Below, in pieces: positions 1 through 6,940 of a stretch of 10,402 nt of DNA; positions within the stretch are counted from its first letter, which is position 1, and the number at the start of each line of letters is the position of its first letter. Below the pieces are notes generated by a model. The model did no database searches and was not told the DNA's origin. It worked only from the letters and a program-made list of their open reading frames with translations. Source of the DNA: JBBRUG01 sp038247995 (GTDB lineage: Bacteria; Chloroflexota; Chloroflexia; Chloroflexales; Chloroflexaceae); assembly GCA_038247995.1 (NCBI GenBank), contig JBBRUG010000208.1, positions 1 through 10,402 of the forward strand. The letters run 5' to 3'. The position numbers were made by a program, and so were the translations under genes.

Positions 1-2264
1 GAAATGCCCATCTTCGACATAATCTTCAGCAGGCCCTTTTCAAGCGCCTTAATGAAGTGGCGCTCGGCCTCATCGGCGAGCACATGCGCGCGATGATCGT
101 CGGCGTCCGCACCGGCGGCCTTTTGCTTCACAGCATTGCGATCAACGGCGAGTTGGCGCACGCTGGCCAGGGCCAGGTAGGGGTTAATCGCCTCGGCGCC
201 ATACCCAGCGAGACAGGCTAGGTGATGCACTTCGCGCATTTCGCCGGTTTCAGCCAGCAGACTCACTCGCGAGCGCAGGCCCAGCCTCGTCAGGTGGTGG
301 TGAACGGAAGCAACGGCCAGCAGCGACGGAATGGCGGCCTGATCGGCGGCAAGACCCTGATCGCTGACAATCAGGATGGCTGCACCATCGCGCACGCCCG
401 CCTCGGCAGCAGCGCACAGGCGCGCAATGGCGGCCCGCAGGATCGTGCCGGCGGCGTTTTCCGGCGTTGCAGGCGTAAAGAGCGCGGAAACTGTCACCGT
501 GCGCAACAGCATGTCGTTGTTGGCACGGATGGCAGCGATCTGGGCATTGGTAAGCACCGGCGAGCGGAGTTGCAGCAGGTGGGCGTGCTCGGGCGTCTCG
601 GCGAGCAGGTTGCGCCGGCGCCCCAGGCCCACGCCGAGCGACATCACCAACTCCTCGCGCAGCGAGTCGATCGGCGGGTTAGTGACCTCGGCGAAGCGCT
701 GCTTGAAGAACTGGAACAGCGGTCGGCCCAGTTCCAGTTCCGAGAAGACAGCAGCGGGCGTATCGTCGCCCATCGACCCGATCGGCTCCTGGCCGCTGGT
801 GGCCATTGGCTTGAGCACCACATTCAGTTCTTCGCTGGTGTAGCCGAAAGCCATTTGTAAGGGATGAAGGTTGAAGGATGCAGGATGCGTCGGCGCTTCA
901 TCCTTCATCGTTCTGCCTTCATCCTTTAAGATTTGCAGGTGTTGGCCGACCCATGCCTCGTAGGGGCGGCGCGCGGCGAGTTGCTCTTTTACCTCTTCGT
1001 CGGTGTAGAGTCGGCCGGCGGCAGTATCGACAGCGATCATCTGGCCGGGGCCGAGCTTGCCCTTATGGACAATCCGAGCTTCGTCTACGGTTACGGCGCC
1101 AACTTCAGAGCCGCTGATCACGAGGCCATCGTCGGTAACGACATACCGCGCCGGGCGCAGGCCGTTGCGGTCGAGCGCCGAGCCAACCACGATGCCGTCG
1201 GAGAAAGCGAGCGCGGCGGGGCCATCCCACGGTTCCATCAGACACTCGTGGTACTGGTAGAAAGCGCGCAGGCCGGGCGACATATCGGCGATCTTTTCCC
1301 AGGCCTCGGGCACGAGCATGGCTACAGCGTGGCGAATATCACGCCCACCGACTACGAGCAATTCGAGCGCGTTATCGAGCATGCCCGAGTCGCTGGCCTC
1401 AACGTCGAGCACCGGCGTAACCGGCACGTCGGCGGAGGCAAGCGCGGGCGGCAATTCGAGCGAACCTTCGCGCGCGCGCATCCAATTGGCATTGCCCTGC
1501 ACGGTATTAATTTCGCCGTTATGCGAGAGCATGCGGAAGGGTTGGGCGCGCTCCCAGGTGGGGAAGGTGTTCGTCGAGTAGCGCTGATGGTAGACGGCGA
1601 GGGCGGTGCTGTAGGCCGGATCGCGCAAATCGGCATAAAAATCGGCCAGGTGCGAGCCGAGCATGAGGCCCTTGTAGATCACTGTCCGGTAGGAAAGCGA
1701 GGGCACATACGCGGTAAGACCCTCAGCCCGGAAGGCGGCTTCCATAGCCCGCCGAGCGAGGTAAAGCACCTGCTCGCCGGCGGTGGCGTCGAGGTGCGCT
1801 GGGCGGTCGACAATTACCTGGCGGATCAGCGGCATTGCACTGCGCGCGCGCTCGCCGAGCGTATCAGGATCAACCGGCACCTCACGCCACATCAGCAGCG
1901 GCACATTCTGGGCGGCCAACGCCTGCTCGACGATCCGGTTGGCTGTAGCAGCCTGGGCGGCATCCTGCGGCAAAAAGAACATGCCCAGGCCCAACCGTTG
2001 CGGATCGGCCGTGATGCCCTGCCGTTTCAACTCACGCAGCAACAGATCGTGGGGAAGTTGAGTCAGTACACCGGCGCCGTCGCCCGTTTTGGCGTCATCG
2101 GCGACAGCGCCACGATGTTCCAGGTTACCAAGCGCTTCAAGCGCGTGGGCCAGAATGATGTTACTGGAGCGACCGCTGATCTGGGCGACAAAACCAATCC
2201 CACACGCATCATGTTCGAAGCGCGGGTCATACAGGCCGTTCGCATCACGGGCAGGTAGAGGCAT
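1..2264 (-). CDS. gltB: Glutamate synthase large subunit, N-terminal half (partial)
   Basis: The product makes two glutamates from glutamine and 2-oxoglutarate in the cytoplasm (GOGAT, ammonium assimilation). I translated the minus strand by hand: 754 codons without a stop, continuing past the window edge. The start at 2264 follows AAGGTG (2271-2276) with a 6-nt gap. A short propeptide precedes DACGIGF; Cys21 should be the N-terminal nucleophile of the class II glutamine amidotransferase domain after processing. YHQRYSTNTFPTW (about residue 225), HNGEINT (about 248) and MEPWDGPAAL are hallmarks of this domain. From AFGYT (about 472) the central domain follows, with EPIGSMGDDTPAA, VTNPPIDSLREE and FTPATPENA. 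The FMN/Fe-S barrel lies outside the window. Residues 447-468 of the interdomain linker come from an in-frame heptamer repeat. Family identity is very secure; the electron donor type cannot be judged here. Confidence 0.97.
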   Translation of the reverse strand, partial: MPLPARDANGLYDPRFEHDACGIGFVAQISGRSSNIILAHALEALGNLEHRGAVADDAKTGDGAGVLTQLPHDLLLRELKRQGITADPQRLGLGMFFLPQDAAQAATANRIVEQALAAQNVPLLMWREVPVDPDTLGERARSAMPLIRQVIVDRPAHLDATAGEQVLYLARRAMEAAFRAEGLTAYVPSLSYRTVIYKGLMLGSHLADFYADLRDPAYSTALAVYHQRYSTNTFPTWERAQPFRMLSHNGEINTVQGNANWMRAREGSLELPPALASADVPVTPVLDVEASDSGMLDNALELLVVGGRDIRHAVAMLVPEAWEKIADMSPGLRAFYQYHECLMEPWDGPAALAFSDGIVVGSALDRNGLRPARYVVTDDGLVISGSEVGAVTVDEARIVHKGKLGPGQMIAVDTAAGRLYTDEEVKEQLAARRPYEAWVGQHLQILKDEGRTMKDEAPTHPASFNLHPLQMAFGYTSEELNVVLKPMATSGQEPIGSMGDDTPAAVFSELELGRPLFQFFKQRFAEVTNPPIDSLREELVMSLGVGLGRRRNLLAETPEHAHLLQLRSPVLTNAQIAAIRANNDMLLRTVTVSALFTPATPENAAGTILRAAIARLCAAAEAGVRDGAAILIVSDQGLAADQAAIPSLLAVASVHHHLTRLGLRSRVSLLAETGEMREVHHLACLAGYGAEAINPYLALASVRQLAVDRNAVKQKAAGADADDHRAHVLADEAERHFIKALEKGLLKIMSKMGI
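862..924. repeat. Palindromic heptamer array inside gltB
   Basis: Four plus-strand heptads of GGATGAA type (862-889), one unrelated heptad TCGGCGC (890-896) and four heptads of TTCATCC type (897-924) make nine heptads, 63 bp in all. The two halves are inverted: 862-870 pairs perfectly with 916-924 and 872-880 with 899-907. Because 63 is a multiple of three, the gltB frame stays open and the array encodes about 21 linker residues between the amidotransferase and central domains. Confidence 0.9.
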
Positions 2265-2591
2265 GCTGTTCACCTTACTGGCTACAAAACGCACAAGCGC
2301 CCGCCAGATCTCCGCAGCGGTGCGGAAAGCGGGCGAGCGCCATTGTCGCGTACTGATTGACCATTGCTGCACAGTGCAGCAGATAGGAAGCAACCCCGCT
2401 AAGCGCGACAGTGCACTTCAGCGAGGCAATTGACACCTGCGAGGTGTCAGGGAGTGACCAGAACGCGGCCGTTGTGATCCAGTACGGGCCGAGGTTGAGA
2501 GACGCAGATGGGTGCCCAAAACAAAGCGGGGTTCTAGCGTTGAAACCCGCCCAATCATAGGGGCATCAAGTTAATCTCAGGTTGAGTATTT
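2265..2591 (-). promoter_or_regulatory. Long structured 5' leader of gltB
   Basis: The promoter places the transcript start near 2591, leaving about 325 nt before the gltB ATG. Perfect or near-perfect stems are 2431-2438/2442-2449 (3-nt loop), 2365-2372/2374-2381 enclosed by 2344-2350/2404-2410, and a nested hairpin near the gene, 2298-2304/2329-2335 outside 2312-2316/2321-2325. The segment 2525-2533 can pair either with 2543-2550 locally (one bulge) or with 2392-2400 (9 bp perfect). The nested hairpin is followed in the RNA by a short U run (2286-2289), so it could attenuate. I do not recognise a known riboswitch or T-box. The structure is seen; a regulatory role is inferred. Confidence 0.5.
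2298..2335 (-). terminator. Attenuator-like nested hairpin before gltB
   Basis: The outer stem is CGCCCGC/GCGGGCG and the inner stem CCGCA/TGCGG with a 4-nt loop. On the minus strand it is followed by CTTGTGCG and a run of four T. It ends about 30 nt before the gltB start codon. The U run is short and displaced, so true termination activity is uncertain. Confidence 0.35.
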
Positions 2592-2593
2592 CA

Positions 2594-2650
2594 AAGTAGA
2601 ATACTACTTGTTCTAAAATCTGTCAAGACGATTTGTATAGTTTGAACAAG
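2594..2650 (-). promoter_or_regulatory. gltB promoter with operator-like palindromes
   Basis: On the minus strand TTGACA (2621-2626) is separated by exactly 17 nt from TATTCT (2598-2603), a strong sigma-70-type arrangement in the only AT-rich part of this spacer. A palindrome AAGTAG-AATA-CTACTT (2594-2609) is centred on the -10 box. A second inverted pair, CTTGTTC (2607-2613) and GAACAAG (2644-2650), brackets the -35. Both look like possible regulator sites; no regulator can be named. Confidence 0.7.
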
Positions 2651-2721
2651 GGGGCACTGAAGCGCTGAGGGGGTGAGGACGGCGCGGATCTCAGACGTTG
2701 TATCAGCCCTGGCCTACAGTC

Positions 2722-2748
2722 CGCCCACCACGCCCATCACGCCCTGAC
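2722..2748. repeat. Degenerate 9-bp tandem repeat
   Basis: Three consecutive 9-mers, CGCCCACCA, CGCCCATCA and CGCCCTGAC, lie just upstream of the glycosyltransferase promoter. The copy number is low and the third copy is diverged, so this could be chance in a C-rich spacer. Confidence 0.35.
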
Positions 2749-2758
2749 ACCCTGCCCA

Positions 2759-2767
2759 TGCTACAAT
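2759..2767 (+). promoter_or_regulatory. Extended -10 promoter of the glycosyltransferase gene
   Basis: TGCTACAAT fits the extended -10 pattern TGnTATAAT with one mismatch. No good -35 is present at normal spacing. A start 7-8 nt downstream falls at 2774-2775, exactly on an ATG, and there is no Shine-Dalgarno sequence, so the transcript may be leaderless. Confidence 0.45.
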
Positions 2768-2774
2768 GCGGTTT

Positions 2775-4214
2775 ATGCAGATGCCACGGATCGCCTACTG
2801 CTCGCCCGTAAATCCCGCGCCGTCGGGGATTTCCGATTACAGCGAAGAACTTCTGCCCTACCTGGGGCAGTATGCCGCGATCACCCTCTTTGTTGAAGAT
2901 GGCCTGCGCCCGAGCAATGCGCACCTCAGTGCGCACCTGGAAGTCTTGCCGCTGCGGCGCCTGGAGCGTGAGCAGCGCCGCCGACCCTTCGATGCGATCC
3001 TCTACCATATGGGCAATAGCCCGGCCCACGCCGGGATCTGGCGCATGGCCCAGCGCATTCCGGGCGTAGTGGTGCTGCACGATCTGGTGTTGCACCATTT
3101 TATGCTCTGGTATGCCGCGAATGTGCAGCGCAATGTGCAGATCTATGTGCGTGCAATGGCTGAGCGCTACGGGGATGCGGGCGCGCATATGGCCCAACTC
3201 ATGATCCGCTCGCGCTTCACCGACGCCGCCTTCGACTTTCCTTGCTGCGAACCGGTGCTCGCCGCCGCCCGCGGCCTGATTGTGCATAGTCGGTATCTTG
3301 CTGATCACGCGGCTATGCTGCGCCCCGATCTACCTATCGCCGTGGTGCCGATGGGCGTGCCCTTGCCGCTGCTGCGCGAGCGGGCTGCGGCACGCGTGCG
3401 TCTCGGCCTGCCTGCCGATGCGGCGATCCTGGCCAGTTTCGGCCATATCAATGCCTGGAAGCGAGTTGAGCCGGCGTTACGCGCACTGGCTGCGTTGCGG
3501 GCGCAGGGCCACGATGCACGCTATGTGCTGGTCGGTAGTGTTTCGCCGAACTATGATCTCCAGGCGCTGATCGCCCGCTCGCGGCTGTCCGACGTGGTGA
3601 CTGTCACCGGCCATGTGGCCCGCGAAGCATTCGAGGATTATGTCGCCGCCGCCGATATTTGCCTTAATTTGCGCTACCCAACCGGCGGCGAGACGAGTGC
3701 AAGCCTGCTGCGTCTGCTTGGCGCCGGTCGCCCAACCCTCGTAAGCGCTGTGGGCAGTTTCGCCGAGTTGCCGCCGGGGGTGGCGGCGCAGGTCGATGTT
3801 GCTGCCGGCGAGGGTGATCTGTTGCTGGCTTATTGCCGTTTGCTGCTGGAACAGCCGGCTGTGGCGGTCCAACTCGGCGCACAGGCCCGGAGCTATGTTG
3901 CCGAGCAGCACACCCTTGCCGCCGCCGCCGCCGGATACATCCGCACCCTGGCCGGTTGGTACGGCTGGCCGGTTGTGCAGCGTATACACGAGCAGCCGCT
4001 GTGGCTGGTTGAGGCAGCAGGGAGCAGGGAGCAGGGAGCAGGGAGCATGCCGGCGCAATCCGTACGGGCGGACCTGCGTGTTCGCCCTGCCGCCCCCGCC
4101 CCCGCCCCCCCGCTCATCACCGCCGCAGCGCAGGCAGCAGCCGAAATTGGCCTGACCGAAGACGATACCGCGCCCATGCGCGCCCTCGCCGAGCGGATTT
4201 CTGAGCTACACTGA
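2775..4214 (+). CDS. GT4-type glycosyltransferase with low-complexity tail
   Basis: This is a cytoplasmic or membrane-associated glycosyltransferase of the GT-B fold that probably moves a sugar from a nucleotide donor to an unknown acceptor (cell-surface glycan is a guess). The start of the protein, IAYCSPVNPAPSGISDYSEE, is the typical N-terminal strand and loop of family 4 enzymes. The donor half has LASFGHINAWKR (about residue 220), YVLVGS, VTVTGHV, and GGETSASLLRLLGAGRPTLVS (from about 304) with its conserved Glu. After about residue 410 the similarity ends in an Ala/Pro-rich tail partly encoded by a GGAGCAG repeat (residues 416-424). I prefer the ATG at 2775 because the one at 2766 lies inside the -10 box; 2781 is also possible. 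Length is 479 aa. The gene is divergent from gltB; no other glycan genes are nearby. Confidence 0.85.
   Translation: MQMPRIAYCSPVNPAPSGISDYSEELLPYLGQYAAITLFVEDGLRPSNAHLSAHLEVLPLRRLEREQRRRPFDAILYHMGNSPAHAGIWRMAQRIPGVVVLHDLVLHHFMLWYAANVQRNVQIYVRAMAERYGDAGAHMAQLMIRSRFTDAAFDFPCCEPVLAAARGLIVHSRYLADHAAMLRPDLPIAVVPMGVPLPLLRERAAARVRLGLPADAAILASFGHINAWKRVEPALRALAALRAQGHDARYVLVGSVSPNYDLQALIARSRLSDVVTVTGHVAREAFEDYVAAADICLNLRYPTGGETSASLLRLLGAGRPTLVSAVGSFAELPPGVAAQVDVAAGEGDLLLAYCRLLLEQPAVAVQLGAQARSYVAEQHTLAAAAAGYIRTLAGWYGWPVVQRIHEQPLWLVEAAGSREQGAGSMPAQSVRADLRVRPAAPAPAPPLITAAAQAAAEIGLTEDDTAPMRALAERISELH
4021..4047. repeat. GGAGCAG heptamer repeat in coding sequence
   Basis: Three perfect GGAGCAG heptads and a fourth lacking its last base lie in the 3' part of the glycosyltransferase gene, preceded by a related GCAGCAG. 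They encode GSREQGAGS-like residues, and the frame stays open to the stop at 4212-4214. Confidence 0.85.
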
Positions 4215-4222
4215 ATCTGTAT

Positions 4223-4262
4223 GGGCGCGTCGTGACGCGCCCCCTGTTGCAACGCGCCCCCT
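4223..4262. repeat. Palindrome plus direct repeat after the glycosyltransferase
   Basis: GGGCGCGTC (4223-4231) and GACGCGCCC (4234-4242) form a perfect 9-bp inverted repeat 8 bp after the stop codon. ACGCGCCCCCT occurs at 4235-4245 and again at 4252-4262. There is no T run, so a standard intrinsic terminator is unlikely; it may be an extragenic palindrome or a Rho-assisted stop. Confidence 0.5.
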
Positions 4263-4298
4263 CCGGATCAGCATGCGGACACGAAATTCTGGAAGATC

Positions 4299-6134
4299 AT
4301 GACTACTGAGATCTGGATCGTTTTTGCCATTCTCGCAGCCACGATCGCGCTCTTCATCAGCGACAAATTGCGCCTGGATGTGACGGCGATGCTGGCGATG
4401 CTGGCGCTCACACTAACCGGTATCCTCACGCCGACCGAAGCCGTTGCCGGGTTTGGTGATACCACCGTGATCCTGATTGCAGCGCTATTTGTGGTGGGCG
4501 AGGGGTTGGTGCAAACCGGCGTTGCGGCGGCACTGGGGCGCTGGCTTGGGTTGCGCGCCGGAACCAGCGAGTTGCGCATCCTGATCCTGACGATGGCCGT
4601 TGTCGCGCCACTTTCGGCGTTCATTAGTTCCACCGGCACGGTGGCGATTCTGATGCCGGTTGTGGTGTCGCTGGCCCAACGCGCCGGGATCAGCCCTTCA
4701 AAACTACTCATCCCGATGGCTTACGCGGCGATGATCGGCGGCATGCTTACCCTGATCGGTACACCACCCAACATCGTCGCCTCCGAGGCGCGGGTGGCCC
4801 TCGGGCGCGGCCCGTTCGACTTTTTTGCCTTTACGCCAATCGGGTTGATGATCCTGGTTGTCGGCGTGGTATTCATCGCCGGCGTCGGGCGCCGTTTGCT
4901 CCCGGCGCGGGCCGCCGTCAGCGCTCCCGGCACACGCACCGGCCCATCGCTGGCCGAGTTGATCAGCGCCTATGGCTTGCCCGGCTTGCTGGTACGCCTG
5001 CGAGTTGGGCCGACATCGACGTTGATTGGCCGGACGCTCGTTGAAAGCAGCTTGCGGCGCGGCTACGCGGCGACGGTTGTGGGTGTGAAGCCTGCCGCAG
5101 GCGGCCCCGAACGCCCCGTGAACGCCACTACCCGCCTTGCAGTTGGTGATCAGGTGCAGGTGCAGGTGCCGGAAGCGTTTCGCGATCGCCTGAACGCAGA
5201 ACTCGATCTCGCGCCGGTGAGTGCAGCCGCAGCCAATGGCGCGCTGGCGCCGGATCTCTTCGTCGTTGAGGTTGCGCTGACGCCGCGCTCGGTATTTATC
5301 GGGCGCACCATCGCCGAACGCCAGATTCGCACGGCTTATGGCGTTACGGTGCTTGGCATGCAGCGCCTCGGGCGCTCTTTTGAGGGCGATCTGGCCAACG
5401 AGCCGTTGCGTTTCGGCGATACGTTACTGGTGGCCGGCACGGCGACATCCTTTGCGCCATTGCTCAGCGAGCAGCGCTATTTTGGCGACTTTGTCGTGGC
5501 TGCCGTGCCGCGCGAGCTTGAAGAGTATGCCGCAGCTCGCATCGCTCCGCAGGCGCCGGTCGCGGTGGCGATTGTGCTGGTGATGCTGGTGCTGATGGCA
5601 ACCGGCTGGCTGCCCACGGTGACGGCGGCGCTACTGGCGGCGTTGGCGCTGTTGCTGAGTGGCTGCGTGGGCCTGGCTACGGTGTATCGGCGCATGAGTT
5701 GGGAAAGCCTGGTGCTGATCGCGGCCATGCTGCCGATGGCTACAGCGCTACAAAAAACCGGCGGCGCGGCGCTGATCGCCGAAGGATTGGCCACGGGCCT
5801 GGGTGCGTACGGCCCGCTGGCGCTGCTGGTGGGCGTCTTTTTGCTCACCAGCCTGTTCAGCCAGTTCATCTCGAATACAGCCACAGCCGTACTGGTGATG
5901 CCGATCGCCGCAGCGGCGGCAAGCCAGGCCGGTATCGCCCCCGAGCCATTGCTGATGACGGCGGCGATTGCCGCTTCGACGGCCTTTTCGACTCCCATCG
6001 CCTCCCCGGTGAACACGCTCGTTTTATCGCCGGGCGATTACCGCTTCATCGACTACGCGCGCGTCGGCGTGCCGCTCCAGATCCTTGTGCTGGTGATCTG
6101 TGCGCTGGTCGTGCCGTGGTTCTTTCCCTTCTAG
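4299..6134 (+). CDS. SLC13/DASS-family permease with two RCK_C (TrkA_C) domains
   Basis: This is an inner-membrane, probably ion-coupled anion transporter. The N-terminal membrane half carries SAFISSTGTVAILMP (about residue 107) and IGTPPN (about 154); the C-terminal half carries the matching SQFISNTATAVLVMP (about 520). These twin SNT-like signatures are characteristic of the family's ion and substrate sites. Between the halves sit two soluble RCK_C repeats, about 229-298 and 319-386, each with an IGRT motif (LIGRTLVES, FIGRTIAER). This layout is shared with bacterial YbiR-like permeases and algal sulfate transporters, so sulfate or a dicarboxylate is possible, but substrate cannot be read from the sequence. 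The length of 611 aa is full for this layout. The weak GGAAG at 4291-4295 is only 3 nt from the ATG. It is probably transcribed alone or by readthrough from the glycosyltransferase. Confidence 0.88.
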   Translation: MTTEIWIVFAILAATIALFISDKLRLDVTAMLAMLALTLTGILTPTEAVAGFGDTTVILIAALFVVGEGLVQTGVAAALGRWLGLRAGTSELRILILTMAVVAPLSAFISSTGTVAILMPVVVSLAQRAGISPSKLLIPMAYAAMIGGMLTLIGTPPNIVASEARVALGRGPFDFFAFTPIGLMILVVGVVFIAGVGRRLLPARAAVSAPGTRTGPSLAELISAYGLPGLLVRLRVGPTSTLIGRTLVESSLRRGYAATVVGVKPAAGGPERPVNATTRLAVGDQVQVQVPEAFRDRLNAELDLAPVSAAAANGALAPDLFVVEVALTPRSVFIGRTIAERQIRTAYGVTVLGMQRLGRSFEGDLANEPLRFGDTLLVAGTATSFAPLLSEQRYFGDFVVAAVPRELEEYAAARIAPQAPVAVAIVLVMLVLMATGWLPTVTAALLAALALLLSGCVGLATVYRRMSWESLVLIAAMLPMATALQKTGGAALIAEGLATGLGAYGPLALLVGVFLLTSLFSQFISNTATAVLVMPIAAAAASQAGIAPEPLLMTAAIAASTAFSTPIASPVNTLVLSPGDYRFIDYARVGVPLQILVLVICALVVPWFFPF

Positions 6135-6140
6135 CTCACT

Positions 6141-6162
6141 GCGCTCGAGCGCCTCCTTTTTT
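6141..6162 (+). terminator. Possible intrinsic terminator of the permease gene
   Basis: GCGCTCGAGCGC is followed after four bases by six T (6157-6162), just after the permease stop. The stem is short and perfectly palindromic, so efficiency is uncertain. Confidence 0.45.
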
Positions 6163-6168
6163 ATACCA

Positions 6169-6209
6169 GTAGTGATCTATTTGCGGCGCAGCTGCAAATA
6201 GATCACTAC
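6169..6209. repeat. 41-bp perfect hairpin between permease and acetyltransferase
   Basis: The arms GTAGTGATCTATTTGC (6169-6184) and GCAAATAGATCACTAC (6194-6209) are perfect 16-bp inverted copies around the 9-nt loop GGCGCAGCT. They are AT-richer than the surroundings and have no adjoining T run downstream. This could be a small palindromic repeat element, a transcript-stabilising hairpin or a protein site. Confidence 0.8.
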
Positions 6210-6216
6210 CACAAGA

Positions 6217-6247
6217 GTAACTCGCGCGTAACTTCTTGTGATATAGT
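6217..6247 (+). promoter_or_regulatory. Candidate promoter and activator site for the GNAT gene
   Basis: GTAACT occurs at 6217-6222 and 6228-6233, an 11-bp period. It sits where a -35 would be relative to a TATAGT -10 (6242-6247). Flanking CACAAGA (6210-6216) and TCTTGTG (6234-6240) form an inverted pair. No good TTGACA is present, which fits activator dependence. The reading is tentative. Confidence 0.35.
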
Positions 6248-6305
6248 TCACCCATCATCAATCCCAGCACTTAGATTCCGCAAGATATCGTATAGGAGGC
6301 GCAGA

Positions 6306-6857
6306 ATGGCCCAGCGCGTTGAGGCGGCAAGCAATGTGGCATTGTTAAAGGATGGGCGCAGCGTCACCATTCGTCCGTTGATCGAAGCCGATCGGGCAGC
6401 CATGATGACCTTCGGCGCGAGTTTGCCGAAGAACGATCTGCTCTATCTGGAGGACGACTTTAATAATCCCGAAATTATCGGTCGGCTGGTGAGTGCAGCC
6501 TACGCCGAAAATTGGCGCCAGATCGTTGCGATCACCGATGCCGGGCAGATCGTGGCTTATGGCGCCGCCTTACAGTTACCGGGTTGGAGCCATCACGTCG
6601 CCAACCTGCGGCTGATCGTGCTGCCGGATTGGCGACGCAGTGGTCTGGGTGTGCAGATGGCGCAGTCGGTTGTTGAAGCTGCCCGCGACCTGGGGGTAAG
6701 CAAGGTAACTGTCGATATGCTGGCGGCCCAAACGGCGGGTCAGGCGATCTTTGGGCGGCTTGGCTTTGCCGTCGAGGGCCAGCTCGCGCGCCACGCCAGC
6801 GACCGCGACGGCAAGTTGCAGGATGTGGTGATTATGTCGGCGTTCGTGCGCGTCTAA
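6306..6857 (+). CDS. GNAT-family N-acetyltransferase
   Basis: The protein probably transfers an acetyl group from acetyl-CoA to an unknown amine. The 183-aa sequence is about a single GNAT domain. It opens with VTIRPLIEADRAAMMTF, a common N-terminal strand and helix. LRLIVLPDWRRSGLGVQMAQSVVEAA (about 100-125 in pieces) holds the acetyl-CoA pyrophosphate loop RRSGLG, and the later GQAIFGRLGFAVEGQ is the usual C-terminal strand region. The start is secure: AGGAGG (6294-6299) lies 6 nt before the ATG. The gene stands alone, with a hairpin-rich spacer before it and a terminator after it, so context gives no substrate. Confidence 0.9.
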   Translation: MAQRVEAASNVALLKDGRSVTIRPLIEADRAAMMTFGASLPKNDLLYLEDDFNNPEIIGRLVSAAYAENWRQIVAITDAGQIVAYGAALQLPGWSHHVANLRLIVLPDWRRSGLGVQMAQSVVEAARDLGVSKVTVDMLAAQTAGQAIFGRLGFAVEGQLARHASDRDGKLQDVVIMSAFVRV

Positions 6858-6899
6858 GCGCGCCGGAATTCAGCAGGCGAAGACGCGCCAGCATCCATA

Positions 6900-6940
6900 C
6901 GCCGGTAGGTGAGCAGGTATTTGCTTCCTACCGGCGCTTT
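6900..6940 (+). terminator. Intrinsic terminator after the GNAT gene
   Basis: Perfect 10-bp arms CGCCGGTAGG (6900-6909) and CCTACCGGCG (6927-6936) enclose a loop that can extend the stem by GAGCA/TGCTT, followed by CTTTCTGT. The T run is short, but the stem is strong and well placed 42 bp after the stop. Confidence 0.65.

Noticed and set aside
222..2258. Long plus-strand open frames (212 and 441 codons) across the left end
   Set aside because: They are codon-aligned antisense of gltB; the minus strand gives clear glutamate synthase motifs throughout, and the plus translations resemble nothing.
2418..2558. 46-codon minus frame in the gltB leader (MIGRVSTLE...)
   Set aside because: It has no ribosome binding site, and its Arg/Pro-rich composition looks like translated structured RNA.
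2596..2607. NtcA-like site GTA...TAC at the gltB promoter
   Set aside because: The gap is 6 bp, not the 8 bp of the NtcA consensus, and it overlaps the -10 box.
2703..3308. 201-codon minus frame
   Set aside because: It is antisense of the glycosyltransferase, with no family resemblance.
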